Shown here: piece by piece, positions 36,901-48,220 of the stretch | Position numbering within the stretch: position 1 is the stretch's first letter | Layout: the number at the start of each line of letters is the position of its first letter | Assembly: GCA_037833965.1 (NCBI GenBank) | Contig: AP031353.1 | Span: forward strand, 10,666,501-10,730,500 | Length of the DNA: 64,000 nucleotides | Direction of reading: 5' to 3' | From: Marchantia polymorpha subsp. ruderalis | Taxonomy: Eukaryota > Streptophyta > Marchantiopsida > Marchantiales > Marchantiaceae | Notes under the pieces: generated by a model | What the model was told of the DNA's origin: nothing | Database searches by the model: none | What the model saw: only the letters and a program-made list of their open reading frames with translations | Position numbers and translations under genes: made by a program

Positions 36901-39080
36901 CACTGGTTCTGTAATGAGTCTCATTGTAGGACATTTGTTCATAGCTGTCACCTGTACAAAAAAATGGCTTCCTGATAGCCTCTGAGGAATGTTTCCAGCA
37001 CCAAATAACACCAGATGGACCTGCATCAAGTAGCAGTACCTTTTAGTGTTGTATAAGAACGATCCAATGGAGTTTAGATTGATCTACATGGTTCAAGATG
37101 TCAAATTCTTCAACTATGCTTTCGATTCTTTCTACACCTGAGATTACTCTCGGCCAGTTCAATGAAAGTAAATATATTTTGATGATGTCCTGGCCATGAT
37201 TGAAGGTACCAAATCTATTGTCTATCATTGAGTTATTTAAAATCCTTGGGTGCAAAGAAGCTAACTAAAGAGTGATAGCTCTTCAATACCAATGCAATCA
37301 ATCAGCAAGACCAGTTTACCTGTACAGTTTCCCTTTTTAGTAGCTGAGAGTTGGCCTGCATAAGTTCCTCCATGAATGTTGTCTTCAAGTTGAGCTTCCC
37401 TGTCTGTGATGGAGCAGGAGGTGCAGGATCAAAACCGGGACCTCTGTACATTGCACCAGCCTGTTCGTAGACTGAGCCAAAAGTTTTTAGCCATAATTCA
37501 CAAGTGTCCAAAAAGCTTGTGTTAAGCTTTTGGCCTTCGCTCCGATCACTGTCGGTATCGTCGTGATCTAGAACTCTGCCGATCAGCTTTACCATGTCCA
37601 ATCTGTAAGCCAAGGGACGAAGCTGGTGTGCATGCCACAACAAATCAACATCGTATGTGGGGACAATGAAAGGACGGGGGCCATCATTGTACTCCGCCGC
37701 CTTTGAAGCACGTCTAATAAGATGAAGAAAGCCTCTGTATCTCTTCTCGGCTTCTTGTAGATATGTCTCATCAGACATCCATGGCCGGTTCACCTGCGAG
37801 ACTAACAACAAAAGTTAATACTTTGCATAAAAGAACGCTTGAAGTTTTCACCTCTCATGCGTATATATTTTACCAAGAAATAAAACCTCAACTGGAAGTC
37901 CAGTCATTCTGATAGGTGTCCAGTACCATAGATATTCTATTTCTTAGTAAGATCGAAAGAGCTCTGCAATCTTGACCTCATCACTATTTCCAGCTTTCAT
38001 CCTGCTACAGCCATGGCAATTTTCACACAGAATATCCATCACTCGGTACCGAAAGGTCATAGCAATATTGGCAGGATTCATCCCCATAACTGACATCGAA
38101 TGGTTCTGACCTGGTAGTAGAACGAAGACTGACGTTCTGCTGCCGCGAGCAGATTGTACCGTACTTTGCTAGGAGGGAAACTAGTAGTCGAAAAGGTACA
38201 CTCGGACCCATCTTCACCGTATCGTACAAAATGGTAGGGTTCATGCGGGTATGTCTCACTCCACAACTGAATTGTCTCTCTCTCCGTCTCAGCTCGTAGT
38301 TTCTCTTCTCCGAATGGAGATTTGGCAAGGTACAAGGGTGTCAAATGAACTAATTTCTGAAACAAATTGCGACAATCTTTTCCATATTGGACCTGCACAA
38401 TAACAAGTGTACTCACTCTCAGTGAAGATTAATTGATACAATTGGACCTACATATTCCAAACTGAGATGGTTCACTGAAGCTACCGAGCGGGAGGACATC
38501 ATATGCAGTGGAGAAAGATCGAGGAATGAGAGTTATGGAGCGGGTACAGTCAGACACCATGTCTCTAGGAACCACTATCTTAGTCAAAGAGATTGTTACC
38601 GGATTGAGCCTGTGACAGTGCCAGATCCAAGCACAGTCCAGCGGGGGCTCAAGACATTTGGAGCCCCCGTTCATATGGGTCTGAGCCAGAGGAAGCCAGC
38701 AGTGGAGGTATCTGAAGATAACAGAAGGAAACACTCGTTAATAGCAGTATGGTCCGAGAACAAACTAGCTGATAACTGATAACTGATAACTGATCACTGA
38801 AAAGAATCGAGTTGTCAATCAGAATCTGCGGCATTCAAGTATAATCAAGTGTCATATCTATCAGCAACAAAGTAGCTCGGATTTTGAACGCACGTCTCGA
38901 TCGTTTCTAGTACCTTTCAATGGCCCTCTGAAGCACTTCTGGCTTCTTCAGAGCCGGAGTACCCTCCACCAACGCCAAAATCCTAAGCTCATCCTTGGCT
39001 GCCATTATCAGGTCCTCGCTTATCTGAATTCTTTGGGCCTCATCCCATTCACTCTTTTGGAAGCCCGTGCTGATCTCCAT
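33915..39080 (-). CDS. Glycine-rich domain-containing protein (DUF1399), copy 2 with long Gly/Cys repeat tail
   Basis: Ten exons, same structure as copy 1: 39080-38914, 38711-38600, 38392-38111, 37793-37320, 37020-36356, 36227-36160, 35980-35829, 35639-35496, 35359-35203, 34963-33915; 1089 residues. An extra in-frame ATG at 39089 would add Met-Pro-Ala; copy 1 has lost it. The DUF1399 motifs (CHRLNPVQYGKDC, PTYDVDLLWHAHQLRP, DHDDTDSDRS) and C2-like region are as in copy 1; exon 4 differs by four residues (TGFLNTR against TSFLDTC, plus Asp to Glu). The last exon is far longer: after a CGGGCGGGGCG lead-in it encodes nine units of the type (A/M)(V/L)KAxTTVQxVT(A/S)GAGCGSGCG with one or two extra GGCG steps. 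The tail is strikingly Cys- and Gly-rich and may bind metal, form disulphides or be lipidated; none of this is shown. Confidence 0.9.
33930..34730 (-). repeat. In-frame coding minisatellite of GRDP copy 2 (nine units)
   Basis: Tandem units of roughly 81-93 bases, all multiples of three, encode the Gly/Cys tail. The three or four units nearest the stop codon are almost identical (ALKAPTTVQSVTSGAGCGSG), while those further upstream vary (MLKASITVQPITAGAG, NFVKASTTVQPVTSGAG), a pattern of recent expansion at the 3' end. The opposite strand also stays open through the repeats, but only as a consequence of the repeat composition. Confidence 0.9.
34963..37152 (-). repeat. Core of tandem duplication, copy 2 (identical to 26766-28955)
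   Basis: Counterpart of the identical core in copy 1, at offset 8197, covering exons 5-9 and their introns. Upstream of this core the offset becomes 8008 (exons 2-4) and 8026 (exon 1), reflecting indels in introns, and base differences appear. Confidence 0.8.
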
Positions 39081-40670
39081 AGCAGGCATTTGTCGATTAT
39101 ATCAAAGAAGCTGGAGTTGGTCAAAAGCGAAAGCCACGCAGCACTGTCGAAGTTCAGGGAAACATTCAAAACTAAGTGAGAACTTTAGAATGTGTGAGGG
39201 CAAATAAGCAGAGTCTGCAGAATGAAACGGCACAAGAATCTCGAGCTAAAACACAAAGAATTGCTCTGAACACTCTGTGTGAAAGTAGAACTCCTAAGAG
39301 TAAGGAATGGGGAGTGAAACGGCGCAACAGGGAACGCCGGTTCGGGCAAGAGTAGAAGAGAAATTCAGGACCAATAAAGGAGCAGCGATCATACTCTACA
39401 ATGTTGGACAGTCTTCATCATTCATCGATGGACTTGGTAAAACGCGATGGACGATTTGCGTACCTCGCATTCACAGAGCGTGATGACCACACCAGCTGAT
39501 CGGCGATAAATTTCACAAAATTTACAAGCCGCAGCTCATTCAGTTTTTTTTTCGGGCATAAGGCACCTCTCCACCTTGGGATCTTCACTCGATTCTCCTC
39601 ATTCGAGATCTGCTGAATGGAGGCTCCTCGTGACTCTGGCAGTGAGGAATGAAGCAGAAGATTTGACATTAAATGCTCTTGATTGAGCTGCACATCACGC
39701 CTACTGAACAGAGCTCTCTGTACTTCGTTACGTACTTCAGACTCCATCGATGGTTTCTGCTTGCTCCAATCTGTAGCCAATCTGTTTCAATCGAAACTGA
39801 AACGGACAGTAATACTACCAACTGTACTACTAATTCAGTCCAGCAGTACCCAGAGCATTATTCTATGCTTTTTTGATGCACTTCGATCCTTTTCTCTTGG
39901 GCATCTGACATGGATTGGAACCTCCGGAGATCGAAGTACTTCAGATTGTACTGCGGAGTGTCCATCAACCCGGGCCTCGAACAAAACAGTGAGAGAGAAG
40001 TCACTGTGTCTTGGATGTTGAAATGGTCGTTGAGTATTACTAAGAGTCGTACTACTACAATCGGCTGAACGGTGTTAGGATAAGGTCTTACCTCAGATTC
40101 ACTCCAGGAGTTATGGATGTTTCAACATGGTAAATACTCAAAAGTATAAAGCACACCAGTTCGCTCGGACGGAGTAATGAGTCCATTCCATTGGGCCCAT
40201 CGAGTCACGTGGGACCGGACTGGGCTTGAAGTTGACTGCAACAGACAAAGTAGAGACTTGTAAGTGGAGAACCTGAAGCCGGTGATGGCCTTGCCTTGAT
40301 GTTGGATTCATGTTGCACACAGTTTCTCGGGACAGTTCTGTTTTCGAATCCATCTTCTTAATCTCCAAGGGAGTCCTTAATCGGAAGCTGACGGTGTTAT
40401 TTTGGGTCAGCCTGATTTCCGGCCGCGTGGCTTTAGATGCTTTTCGACATACGTCTCCGAGCTTTATGAATGCCGTACGATCTGCTATGCGTCCATGGAA
40501 CGAAAAAAGAATCGCCGAGTAAAACAGCAAAAAGGCTGGATAGTCCCCATCAAGCTTTACATAGCCCGAGTAGCATCACAATGGGCAATCTATCTATCTA
40601 TCTATCATTCAATCAATCTAGGTACATGGGATATATACCCCAATAGGATCGCCTAACGTGATTTCTCTAT
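39081..40670. repeat. Upstream part of duplicated segment, copy 2
   Basis: Matches 31055-33240 but lacks the MITE. It is more diverged from copy 1 than the GRDP exons are. Minus-strand frames at 39780-39418 and 40530-40138 correspond to those in copy 1 with many amino-acid differences; the ATG that opens the first frame in copy 1 (32394) is absent here because of a one-base insertion. It probably contains the GRDP copy 2 promoter. Confidence 0.6.
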
Positions 40671-41640
40671 CAATTATTTTGCACCAGCAGCTAGTGCCTC
40701 CACTATTGTAGATGTGCTAGGTTCCACACCCGGCACCAGGACTCGACCTCGTTTCGGATTTCACTGCAAGACGGTCAAAATGTTCAGAGCCAATTGAGCT
40801 TGTCACAGCTTGTAGTCAGCTCACAATAATCCTATAGCCTCTCTGTCCACGAGTTGTATTCTACCACGATTTACTACAACGAGAGCTTTTTCTTTTTCTA
40901 CAGCTCGGACACAATTTTATATCACTTCATATCACTACGCTCGTCATGATTGGGGAATAGCTCCACGTGCTTCATGATTGCGTTTTAGAAAATCGGTTGC
41001 GATAAGTTGTCAAAACGTGCCCTATTATTCCTCGATCGGTCTCGTAGACTGCTGCCGCACAGAATGGAAGACTGTACTACGGACATGCTCGAGAGGTCCG
41101 AAATGTGCACGACGTCTCGGTCTGAATCTCGATTCTCAATCCCTAACTATGTTCCAACCCCTTTGTCACGAGAAGTCATGTACACTCCAATCCGTCATGA
41201 ACTCCTTACACCAGGCCTCGTAACGCCTGGTTTTCCCATAACTAAAGAAATCAATTTAAATTATGGATTCTACTCGTGTTAATTTTGGGATTTGTTCATA
41301 CGCACGTTATTACTTGACATTAATTGATTTTCTCACGCGGATTTTGTAAACAAATCCCAGAATTTAGGAGCCTGCCTTACACCCTTGTCACAAATACTAC
41401 ATTTTGCCGAACAGAGAGAAACTATTTTCCAGTTCCAGAGGATCTTCAGAATTGCTGCATCCAGGTATGATCCTTCTAGGTACGCACTTCAAGAACAATG
41501 AGTATTGACTACTGTAAAGATCCCTGCAAGATAACAACACGTTGAGCACATGTTCGTGCATTGGGCTTCTAGGAACAAATAAAATGTCGTGTTTTTCGCA
41601 TATATGCAGCAATATCCAACAAGATTAAACTTGAGTGTGT
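40671..41640. other. Intergenic, no gene recognised
   Basis: Moderate-GC DNA beyond the duplicated segment. A plus-strand frame near 41007-41282 (about 90 codons) has no family resemblance. Confidence 0.35.
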
Positions 41641-44080
41641 GTGTGGAAAAATAAAGTAAATTTCTTTATTTTTTGATGTAATTTATTTAATATAATATAA
41701 TATTTTTAATATAATGATATTATTCAATATTACATACATGATAATAAATAATTAATCAATACATCAATAATAGTATAATTACATGAAGATTAATCAAATA
41801 TGTTATGATATACATAATATAATTACATAATTTCAACTCTTTGTTAACTCCCATTATTTTAACTTAATTTGACAAAATAAGGTCACTTAAATTATGCTTT
41901 GACCGTGACTTACATAAAGAAGTTAAATAACACAATCCTTAGTCTAAAGATTATATGTAAGATATGGATTATAATCCTTCCAGATAAAACTCAATCAATG
42001 CACCGGGCTAGATTAAAATCAATATTAATGGTGACTAGTTTACGTTTATGATAACACATAGAGCAAATATTCAAGTTTATTATATAATTCTAAACAATTT
42101 TCATCTTACATGAGTTAAATCTAGAGTAACTGCCAATTTCTTTGTCCATAAACATTAGATTGACTCATTTATATTTTTGGAGAAACTTGACTTAGTTGAC
42201 ACAAAATCCTTCCATGCATTATCATGCTAGGTAAGTAATTGGGTATAATCAAATCAGGCTAGAATACCATACCTCAATGTCTAAAACTCTGCATGCGTGT
42301 TTAACCAACTCTCTCAAGAAACGAGGAAGACCAATTGAATATACCTTGATCTCAAATAATTATCAATATTTTTTTAATACACTAAACATATGGTAAAGAG
42401 TTGTATTTATTATAAGATTTTGATTAATAAATACCAGAATTACGAATTTTCCCTAGTCTTTAAATGATTTTGATATATAAAAGATTTGAAGTTAGTAAAA
42501 ATTTTCAAAAAGTAGTTGCATGTGTGATTTTTGATGTGTTAGATTTTAAGAAATAAGATAACTACCATGTCGCAGGTTTTTCATGATAGATCCACGAACA
42601 TAGAAAACGTACATACAAGATAGCACAAGCACACTCTCATAAAATGCCTTAAGAGTATATATCACTTAGAGGTCTGGTTTAGAGACAAACATTTCTGGAT
42701 CTAAAAACGAGACTAGGATTAAATTGTTGTTATAAATGAACCTACTGCCTATGCGTGACATTGGTAGTCGATTGTTCCGTTTCTTGTGTTCTCCTTTGTA
42801 GGGCACATTGAGAAAGCAAATCGATGAACACTCATCCATCTCTTGGAATGCTCGAATATGCTTTACAATCGCGCCGTCATCTTAGTTCAGATTGTCATGT
42901 GCTTTGGAGTTGAGAACTTTTTGGAATTACAGATAAAAGACTTGATAATTCTATTCCCTCCCTCGTTGGTAATTGTCGGCACCTAAAAGTAACGAAATAT
43001 TATACTTAAAAAACATTCCAAATTTTTGACAAACAAGGAAATTCGTCGAGTCTCTACAGGCTTGCTTCTTGGATCCTTTGACTACCGACTCCAACCTAGC
43101 CAGCCATACATTCATGCAGCTAGCCAAGCGCCTACTTTGGCGAGGGAATGCAAACAAACGAACGAATTCAGGAACCACCAAAGTGTTTAGGTGAAGCTCC
43201 ATATCATCCTTTCACTTGGCAGCTCGTCAAAACACCTCCACACTCTGATACAATTTGTTGAGTCTTTAATCAAGAGGAAAGTTGAATACCTTAGATGTAC
43301 ACAATCACACACTATACCACCAGAATGCATATATATATATATATACACACATGCAGAGCTGACACTGCATATACATCACTAGGTGTTACGTCCACGGAAC
43401 ACCTCAAGTTTTAATCAGTAACCCTAAAAAGTGTCATCGAGAGTTTTTGTGAGCCCTCTTACAAAGTGTCAGTTTCGCCATTTTCACTAACTGTTATCAA
43501 GCTAACCTAAGTTATCAGAAGACCTGAATTAACTTCTAATAACTAACAATAAACAATGACACGGTAACAAGTTTTGGCTTGATTCAAAAGGTATATATTT
43601 GTGAATAATACTAGGAACGATGAGAGTTTAGATACCAGGTCTCTATGAGCACTTTGTACATGTAGGGTATATATATATAAATAAAATACATCACAACACA
43701 ATACACAATACAATTATTTGCGTTCGTTTGCAAACCTTTTTGTAAAACGTGTCCTTTTGTGTCTCATTTGTCATGGTGTATAAGAATATTTGCATGTGTT
43801 GTATTGTTTAAAATAAAACCTTTGTATGACGCGATAAGATAAACACATGCATGAAAACTTCAACACCCATGCATCATCTCCCACCTGTTTTAGTGTATCA
43901 TCTAGTCCGTGACTCCAAGCTCATAGGTGGAGGGAAAGAATATTGTTTCTCTTGCCAAACTCATCCAACTTCCTATACTTGTTTTGTGAAAATTGTTATA
44001 TATAGGCATACGGTAACTTTTCGAGCACCCACCTATGCTAGTTCTCCAGGGTAAAAGCCTTTGTAGCCAATAGAATGGTG
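41641..44080. other. AT-rich gene desert
   Basis: AT-rich block with TA-rich microsatellites (for example about 43330-43346 and 43669-43680). The few frames of 60-83 codons have no recognisable motif. Confidence 0.5.
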
Positions 44081-46404
44081 AAAGCCGACACTACCCCAAA
44101 ATTCGCAAGCTTCATAGAGAGCCAAGACCTCCTCCGCCGACTTCATCCAGAACAATAGGCCTAACAGTCGTCATCAAGCTGCGGATACTCAGCGTTGAGA
44201 AACACCTTCACCATATCAAGCTTTTTTCCAAAGAAACGACCTTCTAACCACTGCTAGGATTCCAACAAATATTAATATGTAACCTTGGAAATGAAGGTCC
44301 AGGATGATTTTAATTGTGCAGCATTTATTTCGTGGTTAATATTATGGAAGTTCTGCTTCGAGTCCTAGCGATTTAGTTTTGTGTTTTGGAGTGTCTTGAA
44401 CCTATGATTCATGTCAGTCTTTCTCCTCGCGAATGCCTTTAGTGGAAGGAGGCTGGGAGTCTAGGGTTTAGGGTTTACGCTAGATCTTCTGCATACCTTT
44501 GATATTAAACCTCGGCAGAGCTCAAGGTGACTCTCTTCACGCTTACTCGGCTGGCATAATATTCCCAGAGCTGAACAACCAGCGAAAGCTTGTCCAATCG
44601 CAACAAAAACTGCTCGAAACACCGTTTCATTTCCAGCTCCTACCTTTTCTCGAGCTGTGAAAACGAAAACAATTTCCAACTGGAGAATGCAACACAGACA
44701 AATCAACTGCATTAAATCTGCTAGCTGTTTCAATACTTCTAACTGGACTCGCATAACGAGTCTGAGTCCAACGTCAGATGGAAGGAGACAGATGGATTTT
44801 ATATTGCGTTTGTGCTCTGCTCTGTGCCTGCGCATACAAATGCCGAGGGAGAGCAGCGAATCTTCGCGTGGACGAAGAAAGGAAAACTTTGTTTCAAACA
44901 CTGGCCAATAAGAATGGCCTCTGATGGTTTTATTGTGCTTGCCTGATACTTGTATGATGTCAGACAACACTAAGCTGGAGATTCTAGTACATCTGGAAGT
45001 TGGGTAACTAGCAGGGCCCCGCTCCAGAAACGGACCGCGTTCAGGCGAGAAAATTTCGAAAATAGCAAAAAATTCCGTTCCAGATTCTCAAAGTTCACGC
45101 TTTTTAAAATACATGCCCACTACTGGCAGGGACGAACGCAAAGAGCTTTGATTTGGCAGAAAAGTATGCAAATACCGAGAGCGCAGATACTTTCTCAGAC
45201 TTGTTGTACTCATAGTGGCTTCTTGGACTCACTCGGTCTTGGGTTAGCCAAACGAATACAGATTTCATTGTCGTACACTGGCCCAAGCACTGCAGGTTCA
45301 GTTCTGCATTCTGGTCTTATTCAGCTGGTGATCATACGCAATTTGTTCGGCACACATCGCATCAGTGTTGGCAATCTTCTTGCTCTACTATACACCGGAA
45401 TAGAAAAACTCGACTAATCTGGTTTGAAAAACGTGTTGTTCTGTTTTCATTATCTTTCGACGTGAGTTACAAATACATGAAATGATCCTACTCTCCAATT
45501 TTCTTATTTCGCCCGAAATGATTAGAATTGACTTCCAGTCGCAAGTCTGCACAGCAGTACCGTTGAACGTACTACTGCAACAGGTGCATTCACGTACATG
45601 GACAGAACGTGTCAGTTTTCACACCGGAACATTCGCAATTGCAAACCCAGTGAAGAGTACTTGGAGAACATGGCACACTTCTGTACGAAAAAAATATACC
45701 ATTCATTTGAAGGATTCATTCATTGTCGCTCAGCTAGTCGGTATGGAACGAAAAGAAAATTTTCCTATGGGAAAACGAACAGTGTCTGAATTTGACTGTA
45801 ACTTTTATCAGAATAGGATGATAATTTTAACCTTCTCTGAAGATTTCTCCGAATTTTTTCAATTTATCTGACTGACTGGTAGATGTGTTGCGTCACCCGG
45901 TTACAATGAATGGGGTTCACAAAAGTGTAGTTTCCGAAGTCCTTCAGTGTCACTTTGAGAGAAACTAGGTTGTCTAAATGTGCCAAAATCCTGGCGTTTG
46001 GACGAAACGATGTCGGCAAATACAATGGTTCTTTTTCTACAAGAATATAATATCATAGTGGATCTTTTACTTTCTCTGCTACAGTATAGAATGGATAACT
46101 TGAGAATTCATCACTATGATTAGAGAAAACTCTATCCTGGATTGATATTCGAGCATCTTAACTAGCTCTACCGGTACTGCCTGATCCTAATGCCGCGTAA
46201 CTCGTGCAGCTTCACATCGATTCCTGAACTCTGGACGGACTGGGGGTAGAGAGCTAAACTTTACAAAAGTTCATGCTTGTCCCCTGCTTTCTCGAGGGGG
46301 GCGAAGTCCGATTTCTCATCTTATGGATATACGGACTGCCTTCACCCCGCTGATTGATAAACAGTCATGAAGAACCAGCAATGACCCATCTTCCAGCGTT
46401 TACC
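44081..46404. other. Intergenic, no gene recognised
   Basis: Moderate-GC DNA. Two copies of the plant telomere-type heptamer (AGGGTTTAGGGTTTA) occur at about 44463-44477, a telo-box often seen in plant promoters. A minus-strand frame at 44970-44461 (169 codons, starting from GTG) and a plus frame at 45482-45871 have no family resemblance; I leave them unannotated. Confidence 0.35.
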
Positions 46405-46511
46405 ATCAATTCGCACTCTGAATTTAGACTAATTGAATCTCCAGCTCCAGGTATTCTATCTCGACGTTCTGTTTATGAACCTATGCAAACAGGACTTATT
46501 GCTATTGACTC
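46405..46511 (+). pseudogene. atpA: Nuclear insertion of plastid atpA fragment
   Basis: The frame reads [16 protein letters not shown] followed by [13 protein letters not shown]. This is a highly conserved stretch of the chloroplast ATP synthase alpha subunit just before the P-loop, normally continuing Met-Ile-Pro-Ile-Gly-Arg-Gly. Here the match ends after Ser and unrelated sequence follows; the sequence before about 46405 is also unrelated. Only about 35 codons are present, so it cannot encode a subunit. The AT-rich plastid codon use contrasts with the neighbouring DNA. I interpret it as a short nuclear plastid DNA (NUPT) insertion. The mitochondrial alpha subunit is less similar at these positions, but I cannot run the comparison. 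Confidence 0.78.
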
Positions 46512-48220
46512 ATCTACAAGCCATGTCTGGCCTTCGGCCCTTCGGACCCACAAAGTGCGTAGCACCTCTAATGGCAAAAAAATTTGTATGCGGCGATCAA
46601 ATAAACTAGACCGACCTTACATTTTTAGAGAACTCGAAACTTTGGTCTGAAGTTGTGGCCTGCAGAGGCATTGGTCAAACTGCTTCAAATCAACACCGCA
46701 GAGCTTATATCACGACAGACAATTGGTGACCTTCAAACTTCACTATGAGCCTTGGAGAAAGGTCGACACGGACGTGAAAGACCAGCGCCGTCTAATTGAT
46801 ATTCTCTTCTCGAATTGGTTTCATCTTCTCTCAAACTAACGAGTGAAGAGCCACTCAGGGATTCTAAGAGAATATCTACATTCAGTTGGGGAAAATTTGG
46901 CCTTCTAATGGCACTCATCCAGGCACAGGATGGTCACGGTCTAGGAGGCCGAGAACCAGTTGTTGACATTTATACTGACGCCTCATCGGCAGGGGAGAGT
47001 CCTCAGAACGATGGATTAGACTCCATGTGATCGGGTCAGACTATGCATAAAATGAACGATAAGCAGCACCATCTTCTGAATTGGAACCGCAGCTCCGTAA
47101 AGTGAGTCGAAGTAGGATCCTGGAAGATAGAGAAGGCCCGGTTCAGATCTTGGTAAGGTGTAGGAACAAACTTCTGCTGACTATCCTGATTGCAGCTTCG
47201 CTGTCAAAGCTGCCAGATGTGAATAAGTCAGGCGTAACACAATTTGATGAAGACGAGAAAACATCCGGCAGCTGGTGATTCCTGTAACCGTGATTCCATC
47301 CTATGGATGGAATCAATAGTGCGTTGCAGTTGTTGAGTCCTGATACACTCAGCGCTGTCGACGAGGCTGGCATGTCTTCTGGCATGCCCTTACGTCACAG
47401 TCACGACGTCTTCTTCTTGAGAAACCTTCAGAGTATGAACTGAAGTTGATTGTGGCTGATACGAGCTCGAGGACTACAAGATATGACTGATATCATCTCC
47501 CAAGCCGATGAGAGATTGAAAGGTTCATGAGTGCAGGAATCAAGAGCTCGACTGCTCCAAAATACTCAATTTGGCCACGGCAATGTCCGCGACCAAATCT
47601 GAGACCAACACAGATGGCCGATGTGTACATTTGAGGTACCCAGAGTTTGAAGGAGAAACAGAAAATACGTTAAAATTGTGAAACTGTTTCTCTCCAAAAG
47701 TGAGTCTCCTAATCCCGCGAGCTGCTACATTCCCTGTCGCGGACGCGAATGCAATCCAAGGGAGAATCGTCATTGTGTCTTTTTCATACTTTCCACCATG
47801 TTTGACGTCAAGAGAAGCCAGTAGTACCTGCCTGGAATGTTTTGAGACGTAATTAATATAATAGCAAGATTAGGATAGTAGATTAGTTTTCTCTTGTGTT
47901 ATTTGCTTATACACGGCGCCTATCTGGTAATGGTATAATCTGCGAACCACTCATTATAGGTAAAGTCAATGGAATTTGCATCTTACAACATAGAAAGTCC
48001 AAGGGTGTAAGCAGCTGAACAAAACAGGAACGAAAAAGGAAATTTTTGGTCGGATGAAGTTCATATTCTTGGGATTCATGGGGTGTTTTCTGCAGGACTT
48101 CCCATTCCTGGTAACATCAGATTTCGGTTGTTCTACTCGAAGCCTGTAATCTAGTTTCAGAGAATGCCGCATTCATGAAGTTTAAGAGAATCTGAGCACC
48201 GAGAAACTTCATGTGCATTT
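46512..48220. other. Intergenic, no gene recognised
   Basis: Moderate-GC DNA with short frames on both strands and no domain. A perfect hairpin (47291-47301 against 47305-47315, TGATTCCATCC, loop TAT) is present. Confidence 0.4.

Noticed and set aside
44461-44970. Minus-strand frame of 169 codons with a hydrophobic middle
   Set aside because: Starts from GTG, has no family resemblance and ends in a telomere-type repeat; not enough to call a gene.
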